Below are positions 55,541 to 64,000 of a stretch of DNA of 64,000 nt, piece by piece (position 1 is the stretch's first letter; the number at the start of each line of letters is the position of its first letter). The stretch is taken from positions 310,001 to 374,000 of the forward strand of contig CAVPHW010000001.1 in assembly GCA_963704835.1 (NCBI GenBank), written 5' to 3'. The notes beneath the pieces are model-generated. The model did no database searches and was not told the origin of the DNA. It saw only the letters and a program-made list of their open reading frames with translations. The translations under genes were made by a program, and so were the position numbers. Source of the DNA: GCA-2746605 sp963704835 (GTDB lineage: Bacteria; Bacteroidota; Ignavibacteria; Ignavibacteriales; Melioribacteraceae).

Positions 55541-58099
55541 TTAGATTACCGATTCAATAATGGTTTCAACATCCTTCAATGCAACTTCAATCATGCTTAT
55601 ATCTTTACCGCCGGCTGTTGCTAAGTGTGGACGTCCACCACCACCACCTCCAACTATTTTTGCAATTAGACCTACAATTTTACCAGCCTGCAATTTTCTA
55701 CTTTTGATCAAATCATCGGAAACAACACAAACAATTCCAACTTTTTCTTCAACTTCAGAAATTAAAACTCCAACCCCGCTGCTTATATTATTGCGCAGTT
55801 CATCGCCCATCGATTTAAGTTCATCCATATTATTGGCATCTACTTTTCCTTTGTAAACATTTACACCATTTACATCAGTTGGGTTTTTAATTATAACATC
55901 AATTCCACCAAGTTTTTCCTTTAATTTAAATTCAGCAAGTTCCTTTTCAATTTTTTTCTTCTCATCCATAAGAAGAGAAATTTTATGATCTGCATTTTGT
56001 AATTCTATTAGTTGATTCTGAATAAATTTTTCAACTCCCAATCCGGTAACTGCTTCTATTCTTCTAACACCACTGGCAATCGATGATTCACTAATTATTT
56101 TGAATAACCCAATCTGCGAGCTATTTTTAACATGAGTTCCGCCACAGAACTCCAACGAAAATTCACCAAATTGAACTACATTAACTTTGTCACCATATTT
56201 ATCACCAAAAAACATTAAAGCACCCATTTTTTTAGCTTCTTCAAATGGAATGTTTCTATGATGTTGAAGTTCAACATTTTCATGAAGTTTATAATTTACC
56301 AATGATTCAATTTCTTGTAGTTCTTCTGGGGTTACTTTTTGAAAATGTGCAAAATCAAAACGTAATCTATCCGGACCAACATAAGAACCTGCTTGTTTAA
56401 CGTGTGTTCCCAAAATTTGTCTTAGAGCAGCGTGCATAAAATGGGTTGCGCTATGATTACGCATAATTTCCCAACGGCGCTTAGAATCAACCTTGGCAAT
56501 TACCTCCAAACCAAAATTATCGGCTGTTTCACCTTCAAATTCGTGGACAAAAATATTGTTATGCTTTAAAGTATTGATAATTTTTATTTCACTATTGGCA
56601 CTTTGCAAAATTCCGGTATCGCCTATCTGTCCGCCAGACTCTGCATAGAAAGGAGTTTTATCTAAAATTAGAAAATTGTCAGCGATCCTCAATATTTTAG
56701 ACTTTGCTTCCAATTGTTCATATCCTTCAAATATTGAATCGGCAAGATCAGAATTATCCGAAAGTGACTCTAATAAATTTACCGAAGTCATTTTATTCTT
56801 TGTTGCACTTCTGGCTCTATCTTTCTGTTCATCCATAAGTTCGTTAAATCTCTTTTCATCAATAGTCAGACCTTTCTCACCAGCCATAACATTGGTTAAA
56901 TCTACAGGGAATCCAAATGTATCATAAAGCTTAAAAACCTCTTCGCCGGAAATTATTTTTGTTTTTTTGACCTTCTCCAATTCAATAATTTGTTCGAATA
57001 ATTCAATTCCTCTATCAAGGGTTGCGTTAAAACTTTCTTCTTCAGCTTTTATTATTTTTTCAATATTGCTTTGGTTTGATTTAATCTCAGGAAATACATC
57101 ACTCATTGTCTCAACCAAAGTACTAACCAATTTGTACATAAATGGATCGGATAAATTCAAGTTTCTTCCATATCTGGCGGCTCTTCTTAAAATTCTTCTC
57201 AAAACATAGCTTCTTCCGTCATTCCCGGGAACTGCTCCATCGGCAATTGCAAAAGTGAGTGTTCTAATATGATCAGCAATAACGCGCATAGCAATTTTGT
57301 CCGATTCTTTTTCATATGGTGTCTGTGAAATTGCAGATATCCTTTTAATTATTGGTTGAAAAACATCAGTATCATAATTTGATTTTTTGTTTTGAAGAAC
57401 CGCACAAACTCGTTCAAAGCCCATTCCTGTATCAACATGTTTTGCAGGAAGATTATGCAATTTGCCTTCGGCATCTCTATTATTTTGAATAAATACCAAA
57501 TTCCATATTTCAATACATTCAGGCACTCCAGCATTTACATACTTTGGATTATTAAAATCTTCACCAATATTTACATGAATCTCAGAGCAAGGCCCACAAG
57601 GACCAGTATCGCCCATTTCCCAAAAATTATCTTTTGCTCCAAATTTTAAAATATGGTCAGGATTGATATCTGTTTTCGTTTTCCACAGTTCGTAAGCTTC
57701 ACCATCGGTTTCATAAACTGTTGCCCACAACCTTTCTTTGGGAAGTTTCCAAACTTCGGTCAATAATTCCCACGCCCACTCTATAGCTTCAGCCTTGTAG
57801 TAATCGCCAAAAGACCAATTGCCCAACATTTCGAAAAATGTATGATGATATGTGTCGTGTCCAACTTCTTCAAGGTCATTATGTTTGCCACTAACTCTAA
57901 TACATTTTTGGGTATCAGCGGCGCGTTTAAAATCCCTTGTTCCTTGACCCAGAAAAACATCCTTAAACTGATTCATTCCAGCATTTGTGAAAAGAAGAGT
58001 TGGATCATCATAAGGCACAACTGGTGCACTCGCAACTATTTTATGTTCTTTAGATTTGAAAAAGTCTAAAAACTGATTCCTTATTTCTTGTGAAGTCAT
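55541..58099 (-). CDS. alaS: Alanyl-tRNA synthetase
   Basis: This 852-residue class II synthetase charges tRNA-Ala. It has the N-terminal catalytic domain (SKEHKIVASAPVVPYDDPTL, FTNAGMNQFKDVFLG) and a tRNA-recognition domain. The editing domain has the zinc motif NHSATHFMHAAL ... CGGTHV, and the C-Ala domain ends with GGGGGGRPHLATAGGKD. Length and order are normal. Confidence 0.97.
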   Translation of the reverse strand: MTSQEIRNQFLDFFKSKEHKIVASAPVVPYDDPTLLFTNAGMNQFKDVFLGQGTRDFKRAADTQKCIRVSGKHNDLEEVGHDTYHHTFFEMLGNWSFGDYYKAEAIEWAWELLTEVWKLPKERLWATVYETDGEAYELWKTKTDINPDHILKFGAKDNFWEMGDTGPCGPCSEIHVNIGEDFNNPKYVNAGVPECIEIWNLVFIQNNRDAEGKLHNLPAKHVDTGMGFERVCAVLQNKKSNYDTDVFQPIIKRISAISQTPYEKESDKIAMRVIADHIRTLTFAIADGAVPGNDGRSYVLRRILRRAARYGRNLNLSDPFMYKLVSTLVETMSDVFPEIKSNQSNIEKIIKAEEESFNATLDRGIELFEQIIELEKVKKTKIISGEEVFKLYDTFGFPVDLTNVMAGEKGLTIDEKRFNELMDEQKDRARSATKNKMTSVNLLESLSDNSDLADSIFEGYEQLEAKSKILRIADNFLILDKTPFYAESGGQIGDTGILQSANSEIKIINTLKHNNIFVHEFEGETADNFGLEVIAKVDSKRRWEIMRNHSATHFMHAALRQILGTHVKQAGSYVGPDRLRFDFAHFQKVTPEELQEIESLVNYKLHENVELQHHRNIPFEEAKKMGALMFFGDKYGDKVNVVQFGEFSLEFCGGTHVKNSSQIGLFKIISESSIASGVRRIEAVTGLGVEKFIQNQLIELQNADHKISLLMDEKKKIEKELAEFKLKEKLGGIDVIIKNPTDVNGVNVYKGKVDANNMDELKSMGDELRNNISSGVGVLISEVEEKVGIVCVVSDDLIKSRKLQAGKIVGLIAKIVGGGGGGRPHLATAGGKDISMIEVALKDVETIIESVI

Positions 58100-58133
58100 G
58101 ATTAATATCTTCTAATTTTTTATATAAAATTAT

Positions 58134-58224
58134 TGTCATTATGAGGAGCCTTTTATTTTTTAAGGCGACGTGAGAATCTCAAAAACAAGATTTCTCATCC
58201 AAAAAATCTGCATTCGAAATGACA
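58134..58224. repeat. RPE/MITE-like palindromic repeat
   Basis: Starts TGTCATTATGAGGAGCC and ends GCATTCGAAATGACA, so its ends are inverted TGTCATT/AATGACA. Inside, GAGAATCTC and AAGATTTCTC pair. It lies in the 255-bp gap between the divergent alaS and osmC-type genes and has no coding capacity. It is of the same general style as the repeat at 28777. Confidence 0.65.
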
Positions 58225-58354
58225 AAATATATTTAGTAATTTATTTAAATTTATCAAAGTAATATACTAAATAAGCACAATTTTAATGAATCGCGACTGA
58301 GATTTTTGAATCATATATGAAATAATATTTTTAATAATTAAAATTGGAGAATTA

Positions 58355-58783
58355 ATGGCAGAGCATAAGGCAGTTGTTAAACAATTAGAAGGAATTACTT
58401 TTGTCGGTAAGACTGATTCAAATCATTGGGTTACTATGGATGGACCAGAAAGTTTTGGTGGAAGTAATGCCTCAATAAGACCTAAAGAGCTATTATTACT
58501 AAGTTTAGGCGGATGTACAGCTTCTGATGTTACAGCAATTCTTAAAAAGAAAAGAGTTAATCTAGATGGGTTTGAAATAAATATTTCTGCTGAATCAACC
58601 GAAACACATCCAAAAGTTTATACGAAAATTCATTTAGAATTTATGTTGTATGGAAAAGACATTAAAGAGCAAGATGTTGAACGTGCAATTGAACTGTCTC
58701 AAAAAACTTATTGTGGAGTAACTGCGATGTTAGAGAAATCAATTGAAATCACTTATTCTTTTGTTATTAAAGAAAGCAAATAG
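58355..58783 (+). CDS. OsmC-family protein
   Basis: This 142-residue OsmC/Ohr-fold protein has both conserved cysteines: GGCTASDVTAILKKK (about Cys54) and KTYCGVTAML (about Cys119). The first is in the position of the peroxidatic Cys. It could reduce hydroperoxides, but many members have unknown substrates. GGAGAATTA precedes the ATG. Confidence 0.9.
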   Translation: MAEHKAVVKQLEGITFVGKTDSNHWVTMDGPESFGGSNASIRPKELLLLSLGGCTASDVTAILKKKRVNLDGFEINISAESTETHPKVYTKIHLEFMLYGKDIKEQDVERAIELSQKTYCGVTAMLEKSIEITYSFVIKESK

Positions 58784-58878
58784 TAATATTGACTTCCTTC
58801 TTGTGATGTAAATGTGAATTTATTAATGTATTACTAAATTCCAAATTATTATCTTTGAGATAAAAATTAAGGACAAAT

Positions 58879-60084
58879 ATGTTCACTTATGCTATAATTG
58901 GTTCAGGAAAACAAGGAACGGCTTCTGCGTATGATTTAATTAAATTTGGAGATGCTGAAAAAATACTCTTGATTGATAGCAGTTTTGAAATAGCAAAAGA
59001 ATCAGCAAATAAACTAAATCAATTAACGAATACAAATATCTGTATCCCAATGCAGATTGATGTACTTAATTTTAATGAGTTAAAAAAAGAATTGGCCGAA
59101 GTTGATTCAATAATCAGCGGTGTTCCATATTACTTTAATTTAGATCTTACAAAACTTGCTATTGAAGTTGGAGCAAATTTTTGTGATTATGGTGGAAATA
59201 CTGATGTTGTTAAATCCCAGTTAGCTTTGAACCAAAAAGCTATTGAAAAAAACATTTCAATTGTCCCGGATTGCGGAATGGACCCTGGAATGAATATTTC
59301 CTTTATCCAATTTCTAGTAGAGCAATACGATGAATTAGAAACGGTGAAATCATATGGTGCAGGTTTATTGCAAAATCCCCAACCACCTTGGAATTATGGA
59401 TTAACATTTCACATTAATGGATTAACAAACGAATATTTTGGGAATGCTTTATTTCTAAAAGATGGAAAAGTTGCTGAAGTACCATGTTTAACCGGTTACG
59501 AGATATTAGAATTTCCTTTACCTCTTGGTAAATTGGAAGCAGCTGTTACGTCAGGTGGTTTATCCACAATGCCAATAGAGTTGGAAGGAAAAGTGAAAAC
59601 TATGGAAAACAAAACTCTTCGGTATTTGGGTCATTGGGAAAGATTTAAAGGATTTTCAGAACTTGGATTGTTTGAAGAGACGCCAATAATTGTAAATGGG
59701 AAAGAAATAATCCCAAGAGAATTTTATCATACTTTGCTGGCACCAAAAATTACAATTAATGAAATAAAGGATTTAGGAATTATTAAAATTTTTGCCGAAG
59801 GGTACAAAAATGGTAAGAAGACAAAAACAGTAATTGAGCTGGTTGATTATTTTGATGAAGCAACAGGTTTTACAGCAATGCAGAGATTAACTGGTTGGCA
59901 TGCATCTATTATGGCAATTCTTTCAGCACAAAATAAAATAACCAAAGGGGCTGTTTCTGTAAATAATGCAATCTCAGGTAAAGTAATAATTGAGGAATTA
60001 AGGAAAAGAGATATTAAAATAACAATCGAGGATAATTTAGAAACTTTAGCTTTCTACAATATCAAAATAATAATCTGGTATTAA
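58879..60084 (+). CDS. Saccharopine dehydrogenase-like oxidoreductase
   Basis: This 401-residue protein has the Rossmann motif YAIIGSGKQGTASAYDL (2-18) and then VDSIISGVPYYFN. CDYGGNTDVV and DCGMDPGMN follow in the substrate domain. It resembles stand-alone lysine-forming saccharopine (or L-lysine/aminoadipate) dehydrogenases. No other lysine-degradation gene is in the window, so the substrate stays open. The 3' end overlaps the convergent DUF2203 gene by 39 bp. Confidence 0.88.
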   Translation: MFTYAIIGSGKQGTASAYDLIKFGDAEKILLIDSSFEIAKESANKLNQLTNTNICIPMQIDVLNFNELKKELAEVDSIISGVPYYFNLDLTKLAIEVGANFCDYGGNTDVVKSQLALNQKAIEKNISIVPDCGMDPGMNISFIQFLVEQYDELETVKSYGAGLLQNPQPPWNYGLTFHINGLTNEYFGNALFLKDGKVAEVPCLTGYEILEFPLPLGKLEAAVTSGGLSTMPIELEGKVKTMENKTLRYLGHWERFKGFSELGLFEETPIIVNGKEIIPREFYHTLLAPKITINEIKDLGIIKIFAEGYKNGKKTKTVIELVDYFDEATGFTAMQRLTGWHASIMAILSAQNKITKGAVSVNNAISGKVIIEELRKRDIKITIEDNLETLAFYNIKIIIWY

Positions 60085-60441
60085 TTTTCTACCTTTGAAA
60101 CCTTGGTTAATACCATGGTAATAACGAATTTTGTCTTCATCACTTTTCCAGCAAAGATAAACTTCTTCATTATCAAGAATAGCGGGAAAGTCAACTAATC
60201 CAGCAGTAAAATTCCAATCTTTATAAAAGCAGCCAATTTCTTCAAGTTCACCCATAAATCCCTTAATTTCAGAGATTAAATTTTGGGCTTCATCATTATC
60301 TTCAATTTCACCCCCAACCGATTCAGAGATAGTTTTTAATTCATAACTATAATCTAAAATATCCCTAACTATTTTTTTAACTAAAGGAAGTGTTCTATTT
60401 GCTTCTTCTGGAGTAAAATATTTTATGTCAGTTTGTACCAT
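60046..60441 (-). CDS. DUF2203 family protein
   Basis: This 131-residue protein has the DUF2203 signature: KYFTPEEANRTLPLVKKIVR at the start, an acidic helical middle, and CFYKDWNFTAGLVDFPAIL plus VYLCWKSDEDKIRYYHGINQ near the end. It is cytosolic and of unknown function. Confidence 0.9.
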   Translation of the reverse strand: MVQTDIKYFTPEEANRTLPLVKKIVRDILDYSYELKTISESVGGEIEDNDEAQNLISEIKGFMGELEEIGCFYKDWNFTAGLVDFPAILDNEEVYLCWKSDEDKIRYYHGINQGFKGRKLIPDYYFDIVES

Positions 60442-60586
60442 AATTTTCTTTTTTTATTCAGACCAAAATAACGATAAAACGTCTACTTAATCAAGGTAAT
60501 ATTAGAGGGATAAAAATAGTAGTTTTTGTTAATAGCGGACTTCCTTATATTTTGACATTAAAATTTTTGTTAAATAAGAGGAAAAA

Positions 60587-62461
60587 ATGAATAAATATCT
60601 AATTTACCCGCTCCTGTTAATACTTTTTTTGGCTTCTTGTACTTCAAATGATTTTGTAACCAAATTTTCATTTGTTCCTGAAAGCCCAAAAGTCGGTGAA
60701 GAAATTACTATTAAGTATAAAACTGAACTTGAAAATTTAAAAGGTGCTCAAAGTTTAGAAATGATCGTCTATTCTTTTGGTAGTGATTTAATGTTTACAG
60801 ACAAAGTAGCTTTGGTTAAAAAAGGGGAAGGCTGGATTGGTAAATTTAAAACTTCAGAAAACGTAAATGGTCTTCTAATTAAGTTTATGGATGGAGAGCT
60901 AATAGATAATAATTCTGAAATGGGTTTTGTTATTAAATTAAATGATGCTGAGGGAAATGAAATTAAAGGTGTAAAAGCCGGAGTTGCAAATGTCTATTAT
61001 CGTTGGGGAAGAAATATTGGACTTATGAACGACAAAGATTCAATAAACAAGTATTTTACAGAAGAATTTAAAATTAATCCAGAGTTAAAAAGAAAATATC
61101 TATCAAGTTATTTAGGTTCAACACAAGGAAAAAATATAGACAGTATTGCCTTTGCGGAGATTGAATGGCTAGAGCGACAAACTGATTTGGAGCAGGAAGA
61201 TTATGAATTTTTGGCTAGTTGGACACGGCAAGTTGGAGATCATGTAAAATCACTTAAATATATTGAACTCATTGAACAAAAATACCCTACCGCAAAGATT
61301 GTTAAATCTAAGTATTATAATAAATTCAGAAATATGGTTACCATTGAAAGAAAACTAGAAGTGTTTAATGAACTTAATAGCTTTATTAAAGAAAGTGATG
61401 TAAGTACCTATATGCTAAATAGTATTGTTAATCAGCAAATTGAAGAGAATAAACTTGCTGATGCAAAAAAACTGTTGGATGAGTATTCATTTTTAACAAC
61501 TTCAAATTTGTATAACAGTATTTCATGGAAGATGTTTGAAAGTAAAAATAATCTAAATGATGCGCTTTTATTCTGCGGAAAAGGGGTTAGTTTAGGTAGA
61601 AATGAGGTTAAAACACCTACTGGAGAAAAACCAGTCTATCTTACTGATGAAGAATGGCAAGAATCAAAAAGTAATTCATTAGGAATGATTTTAGACACTT
61701 ATGGCAGCATTAAAAAAGAGTTGGGAGATAAAGAAGAAGCATTAAAATTCTATGAAGAAGCTGTGGATATAACAAAGTCGGAATTTCCAGATGTGAATGA
61801 AAATTATACTTCACTTCTTTATGAACTAGGACAAAATGAAAAAGCAAAAGTGAAAATTGAAGAATTTATTGCAAATGGTAAAAGTACTGACAATATGAAA
61901 AATATGTTGGGGGAATTATTTGGTAAACTGAATCTAAATAAAGAAGAATTTGAGAGTTACCTTGGAGAAGTTAAAACTAAAGAAGATGAGAAATTAAAAG
62001 AGAAATTGAAACATGAACTAATAAACAAACCTGCTCCAAAATTTACTTTATTAGATTTAGAAGGAAATACCGTAAATCTAACAGATTTTTCAGGCAAAAC
62101 AGTAATTGTGGATTTTTGGGCTACTTGGTGCGGTCCGTGCCTTCAATCATTTCCAATCATGCAGAAAGCCGTTAATAAATATAGTAGTGATGAAAGTGTA
62201 AAATTTCTATTTGTTAACACTTGGGAAAGAGTTGAAGATAAATTGAAAAACGCTAAAGAATTTATGGAAAGAAGCAAATATCCATTCCATGTTTTAATGG
62301 ATGAAAACAATGAAGTTATTGAAAAATATGGAGTTGAAGGAATTCCGACCAAATTTATTGTTGATAAAAATGGTAATATTCGTTTTAAAAGTGTTGGATT
62401 GGAAGGATCGGAAACAGAAGTGTTAGCAGAAATTGATCAAATGATATTAATGGTAAAATAA
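60587..62461 (+). CDS. Lipoprotein with TPR region and C-terminal TlpA-like thioredoxin domain
   Basis: This 624-residue protein has a lipobox signal (LILFLASC, Cys about 18). A beta-rich N-terminal domain (about 25-130) and an all-helical TPR-like middle (about 190-480) follow. The C-terminal thioredoxin fold (about 485-624) has FWATWCGPC as its CxxC. The resolving cis-Pro is in EGIPTKF. Such proteins reduce disulfides outside the cytoplasm, for example in cytochrome c maturation or in nutrient-linked systems. Which target it serves is unknown. Confidence 0.88.
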   Translation: MNKYLIYPLLLILFLASCTSNDFVTKFSFVPESPKVGEEITIKYKTELENLKGAQSLEMIVYSFGSDLMFTDKVALVKKGEGWIGKFKTSENVNGLLIKFMDGELIDNNSEMGFVIKLNDAEGNEIKGVKAGVANVYYRWGRNIGLMNDKDSINKYFTEEFKINPELKRKYLSSYLGSTQGKNIDSIAFAEIEWLERQTDLEQEDYEFLASWTRQVGDHVKSLKYIELIEQKYPTAKIVKSKYYNKFRNMVTIERKLEVFNELNSFIKESDVSTYMLNSIVNQQIEENKLADAKKLLDEYSFLTTSNLYNSISWKMFESKNNLNDALLFCGKGVSLGRNEVKTPTGEKPVYLTDEEWQESKSNSLGMILDTYGSIKKELGDKEEALKFYEEAVDITKSEFPDVNENYTSLLYELGQNEKAKVKIEEFIANGKSTDNMKNMLGELFGKLNLNKEEFESYLGEVKTKEDEKLKEKLKHELINKPAPKFTLLDLEGNTVNLTDFSGKTVIVDFWATWCGPCLQSFPIMQKAVNKYSSDESVKFLFVNTWERVEDKLKNAKEFMERSKYPFHVLMDENNEVIEKYGVEGIPTKFIVDKNGNIRFKSVGLEGSETEVLAEIDQMILMVK

Positions 62462-62539
62462 ACTTGTTTCTTTAATATCCTTTGTTGGTGTAATTTATTA
62501 ATTTTATATAATCATAAATAATATTTTAGGAAATTAATT

Positions 62540-63775
62540 ATGGCTGTTATCAGACCTTTTAAAGCAATTCGACCCCATAAAAATGTTGCTAATTTAGTGG
62601 CAAGTGTTCCATATGATGTTGTTAATAAACAAGAGGCTGCGGATTTAGTTAAAGGGAACAACTTAAATTTTTTACGTGTTACCAGGTCTGAGATAGAACT
62701 CCCTGCTGATGTAGATTCATACGATAAATCTGTTTATGAAAAAGCAAAAGAAAATTTTAACAAATTGATAAAAGAAGCCGCCCTTGTTCAAGATGATCAT
62801 GAGAATCTTTATGTTTACCATTTAACAATGGGTGAGCAACAGCAAGCTGGTATTGCGGCAACTTTCTCCGTTGATGATTATGATAATGATATTATTAAAA
62901 AACATGAGAAAACTAGAAAAGTTAAGGAAGATGATAGAACAAATCATATTGTTACAACTGAAGCCCAAACCGGAGCAGTGTTTTTAACTTATAAAGGAAT
63001 TGATTCAGTTAATGAAATTGTAGATAAAACAATGAAAGAAACGGAACCAATTTATAATTTTACTTCCAATGATGGGATTGTTCACAAAATATGGATTTTA
63101 CCAAAAGAATATATTGATTCGGTTGTACAACAAATTGGCAATACAAATTATTTATATATTGCTGATGGACATCATAGAGCGGCAAGTGCGGCAAGAGCTC
63201 GTGCAGTAAAAAAACAAAACAACCCCAATCACACCGGTACAGAAGAATACAATTTTTTCTTGGCAGTTCTTTTTCCGGCAGAACAATTAAAAATTCTTCC
63301 ATATAATAGAGTTGTTTTTGAGCTTAAAGGAATGAATGAAGAAGAATTTATCGCAAAGGTTAAAACCAATTTTACAATTGAAGACACTGAATCGGCCTCC
63401 CCGAAAAATGTCAGAAATATTTGTATGTATATGTCGGGTAAATGGTCGTTGCTAAAACCAAATTCAAATGTGAAGAAAGCCGAAGATGTTGGTGGAAATT
63501 TAGATGTTAGCATTCTTCAAAATTATTTACTTCAACCTATACTTGGAGTTGAAGATATAAGAACTGATAATAATGTTGATTTTATTGGCGGAATAAGAGG
63601 AACAAAAGAATTGGAAAAATTGGTAGATAGCGGAAAAGCCAAAGTTGCATTTTCAATGTATCCGGTTTCTGTAAATGATTTAATAAATATTTCTGATGCT
63701 GGAGAAACAATGCCACCAAAATCAACTTGGTTTGAACCAAAATTAAGAGATGGATTAGTAGTTCATACAATTTAA
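62540..63775 (+). CDS. DUF1015 family protein
   Basis: This 411-residue protein starts MAVIRPFKAIRPHKNVANLV and has SVPYDVVNK (with the Asp-Val), HEKTRKVKEDDRTNHIVTTE, IADGHHRAASAARARA and QNYLLQPILGVEDIRTD. It is often encoded beside serA/serC, as here, where serC follows after 67 bp. The enzymatic activity is not established. GGAAATT precedes the ATG. Confidence 0.92.
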   Translation: MAVIRPFKAIRPHKNVANLVASVPYDVVNKQEAADLVKGNNLNFLRVTRSEIELPADVDSYDKSVYEKAKENFNKLIKEAALVQDDHENLYVYHLTMGEQQQAGIAATFSVDDYDNDIIKKHEKTRKVKEDDRTNHIVTTEAQTGAVFLTYKGIDSVNEIVDKTMKETEPIYNFTSNDGIVHKIWILPKEYIDSVVQQIGNTNYLYIADGHHRAASAARARAVKKQNNPNHTGTEEYNFFLAVLFPAEQLKILPYNRVVFELKGMNEEEFIAKVKTNFTIEDTESASPKNVRNICMYMSGKWSLLKPNSNVKKAEDVGGNLDVSILQNYLLQPILGVEDIRTDNNVDFIGGIRGTKELEKLVDSGKAKVAFSMYPVSVNDLINISDAGETMPPKSTWFEPKLRDGLVVHTI

Positions 63776-63781
63776 ATTATT

Positions 63782-63809
63782 CATGCTTGTCTTTGACTAA
63801 GCATGTTTT
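63782..63809 (+). terminator. Terminator after the DUF1015 gene
   Basis: CATGCTT / AAGCATG with a 10-base loop and a TTTT run, directly after the DUF1015 stop codon. It would separate this gene from serC or reduce read-through into it. Confidence 0.65.
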
Positions 63810-63842
63810 ATATGACGTTATTCAGATATAAGGAAAACAAAA

Positions 63843-64000
63843 ATGAAAAAAAGAATTTATAATTTTAGTGCCGGTCCAGCAATACTTCCTGAAGAGGTTT
63901 TACTAGAAGCCCAGGAGCAATTGTTCTCTTATAAAGAAACCGGAATGTCAGTAATGGAAATGAGCCACCGCTCTAAAGATTACGATGCAATATTTACAGG
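63843..64000 (+). CDS. serC: Phosphoserine aminotransferase, 3'-partial
   Basis: The window ends inside this gene. The first 52 residues (KRIYNFSAGPAILPEEVLLE, then SYKETGMSVMEMSHRSKDY) are the conserved N-terminus of SerC. It converts 3-phosphohydroxypyruvate and glutamate to phosphoserine with PLP. AAGGAAAAC precedes the ATG. Confidence 0.93.
   Translation, partial: MKKRIYNFSAGPAILPEEVLLEAQEQLFSYKETGMSVMEMSHRSKDYDAIFT

Noticed and set aside
1..64000. tRNA genes or CRISPR arrays
   Set aside because: I looked for T-loop-like GGTTCRA motifs with acceptor pairing and for regularly spaced direct repeats of 25-40 bp and found none that I could support.

Overview
The window is AT-rich chromosomal DNA from a free-living bacterium of the Bacteroidota/Chlorobi assemblage, most likely an Ignavibacteria-type lineage. 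Reasons: a C-terminal sorting signal of the NYPNPFNPSTTIKYSIP type (type IX secretion) on the protein at 28.5-30.5 kb, an RpoD of only 286 residues, large multihaem cytochromes, and a classical TTGACA-type promoter. No tRNA, rRNA or CRISPR was seen. Layout: 0-3.3 kb, the end of a 22-haem-motif c-type cytochrome followed by an outer-membrane beta-barrel gene. 3.3-6.2 kb, a PhzF-like protein, a PLP decarboxylase and a MarC membrane protein. 6.3-12.9 kb, one 2215-residue gene joining an aminotransferase-like PLP domain to an HprK/PEPCK-like P-loop domain. 13.4-14.2 kb, rpoD. 14.3-22.1 kb, a complete trp operon (E-G-D-C-F-aroF-B-A) behind a Trp-rich leader peptide and an attenuator. 23.2-26.7 kb, a polyphosphate locus (HlyD-like, VTC polymerase, DUF4956, PPK2). 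26.7-32.6 kb, envelope and housekeeping genes ending in an aldehyde dehydrogenase (ALDH). 48.3-64 kb, ordinary core genes (tag, Na/Ca exchanger, ppc, alaS, osmC, saccharopine dehydrogenase, TlpA-like, DUF1015, serC start). Between 32.6 and 48.3 kb lies the accessory region and the main discovery. All its protein genes but one weak small ORF lie on the minus strand, pointing away from a plus-strand tyrosine recombinase at 42.4-43.2 kb. The genes of the left 10 kb are separated by imperfect inverted repeats. Four full-size copies span 124-127 bp between their conserved CAAC/TAAC and GTTG/GTTA ends, two are collapsed to 12 bp, and one is expanded by a 200-bp insert. This is the architecture of an integron cassette array, but the recombinase lacks the extra IntI-specific segment and looks Xer-like. 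A 99-bp tail of the ALDH gene recurs after the recombinase and twice more further right (in shorter form), and each time it is preceded by remnants of the recombinase leader or gene. A fourth recombinase relic, with a 469-bp deletion between 9-bp direct repeats, closes the island at 48.29 kb. The island therefore looks like four stacked generations of one integron-like element inserted at the 3' end of an ALDH gene. A second general feature is that many genes, including trpB, are interrupted by single-base frameshifts, nearly all with a net gain of one base. This points to sequencing or assembly error in at least the housekeeping genes, so broken genes are annotated as joined where the protein clearly continues. 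The DUF2306 and VOC genes in the island look truly decayed.
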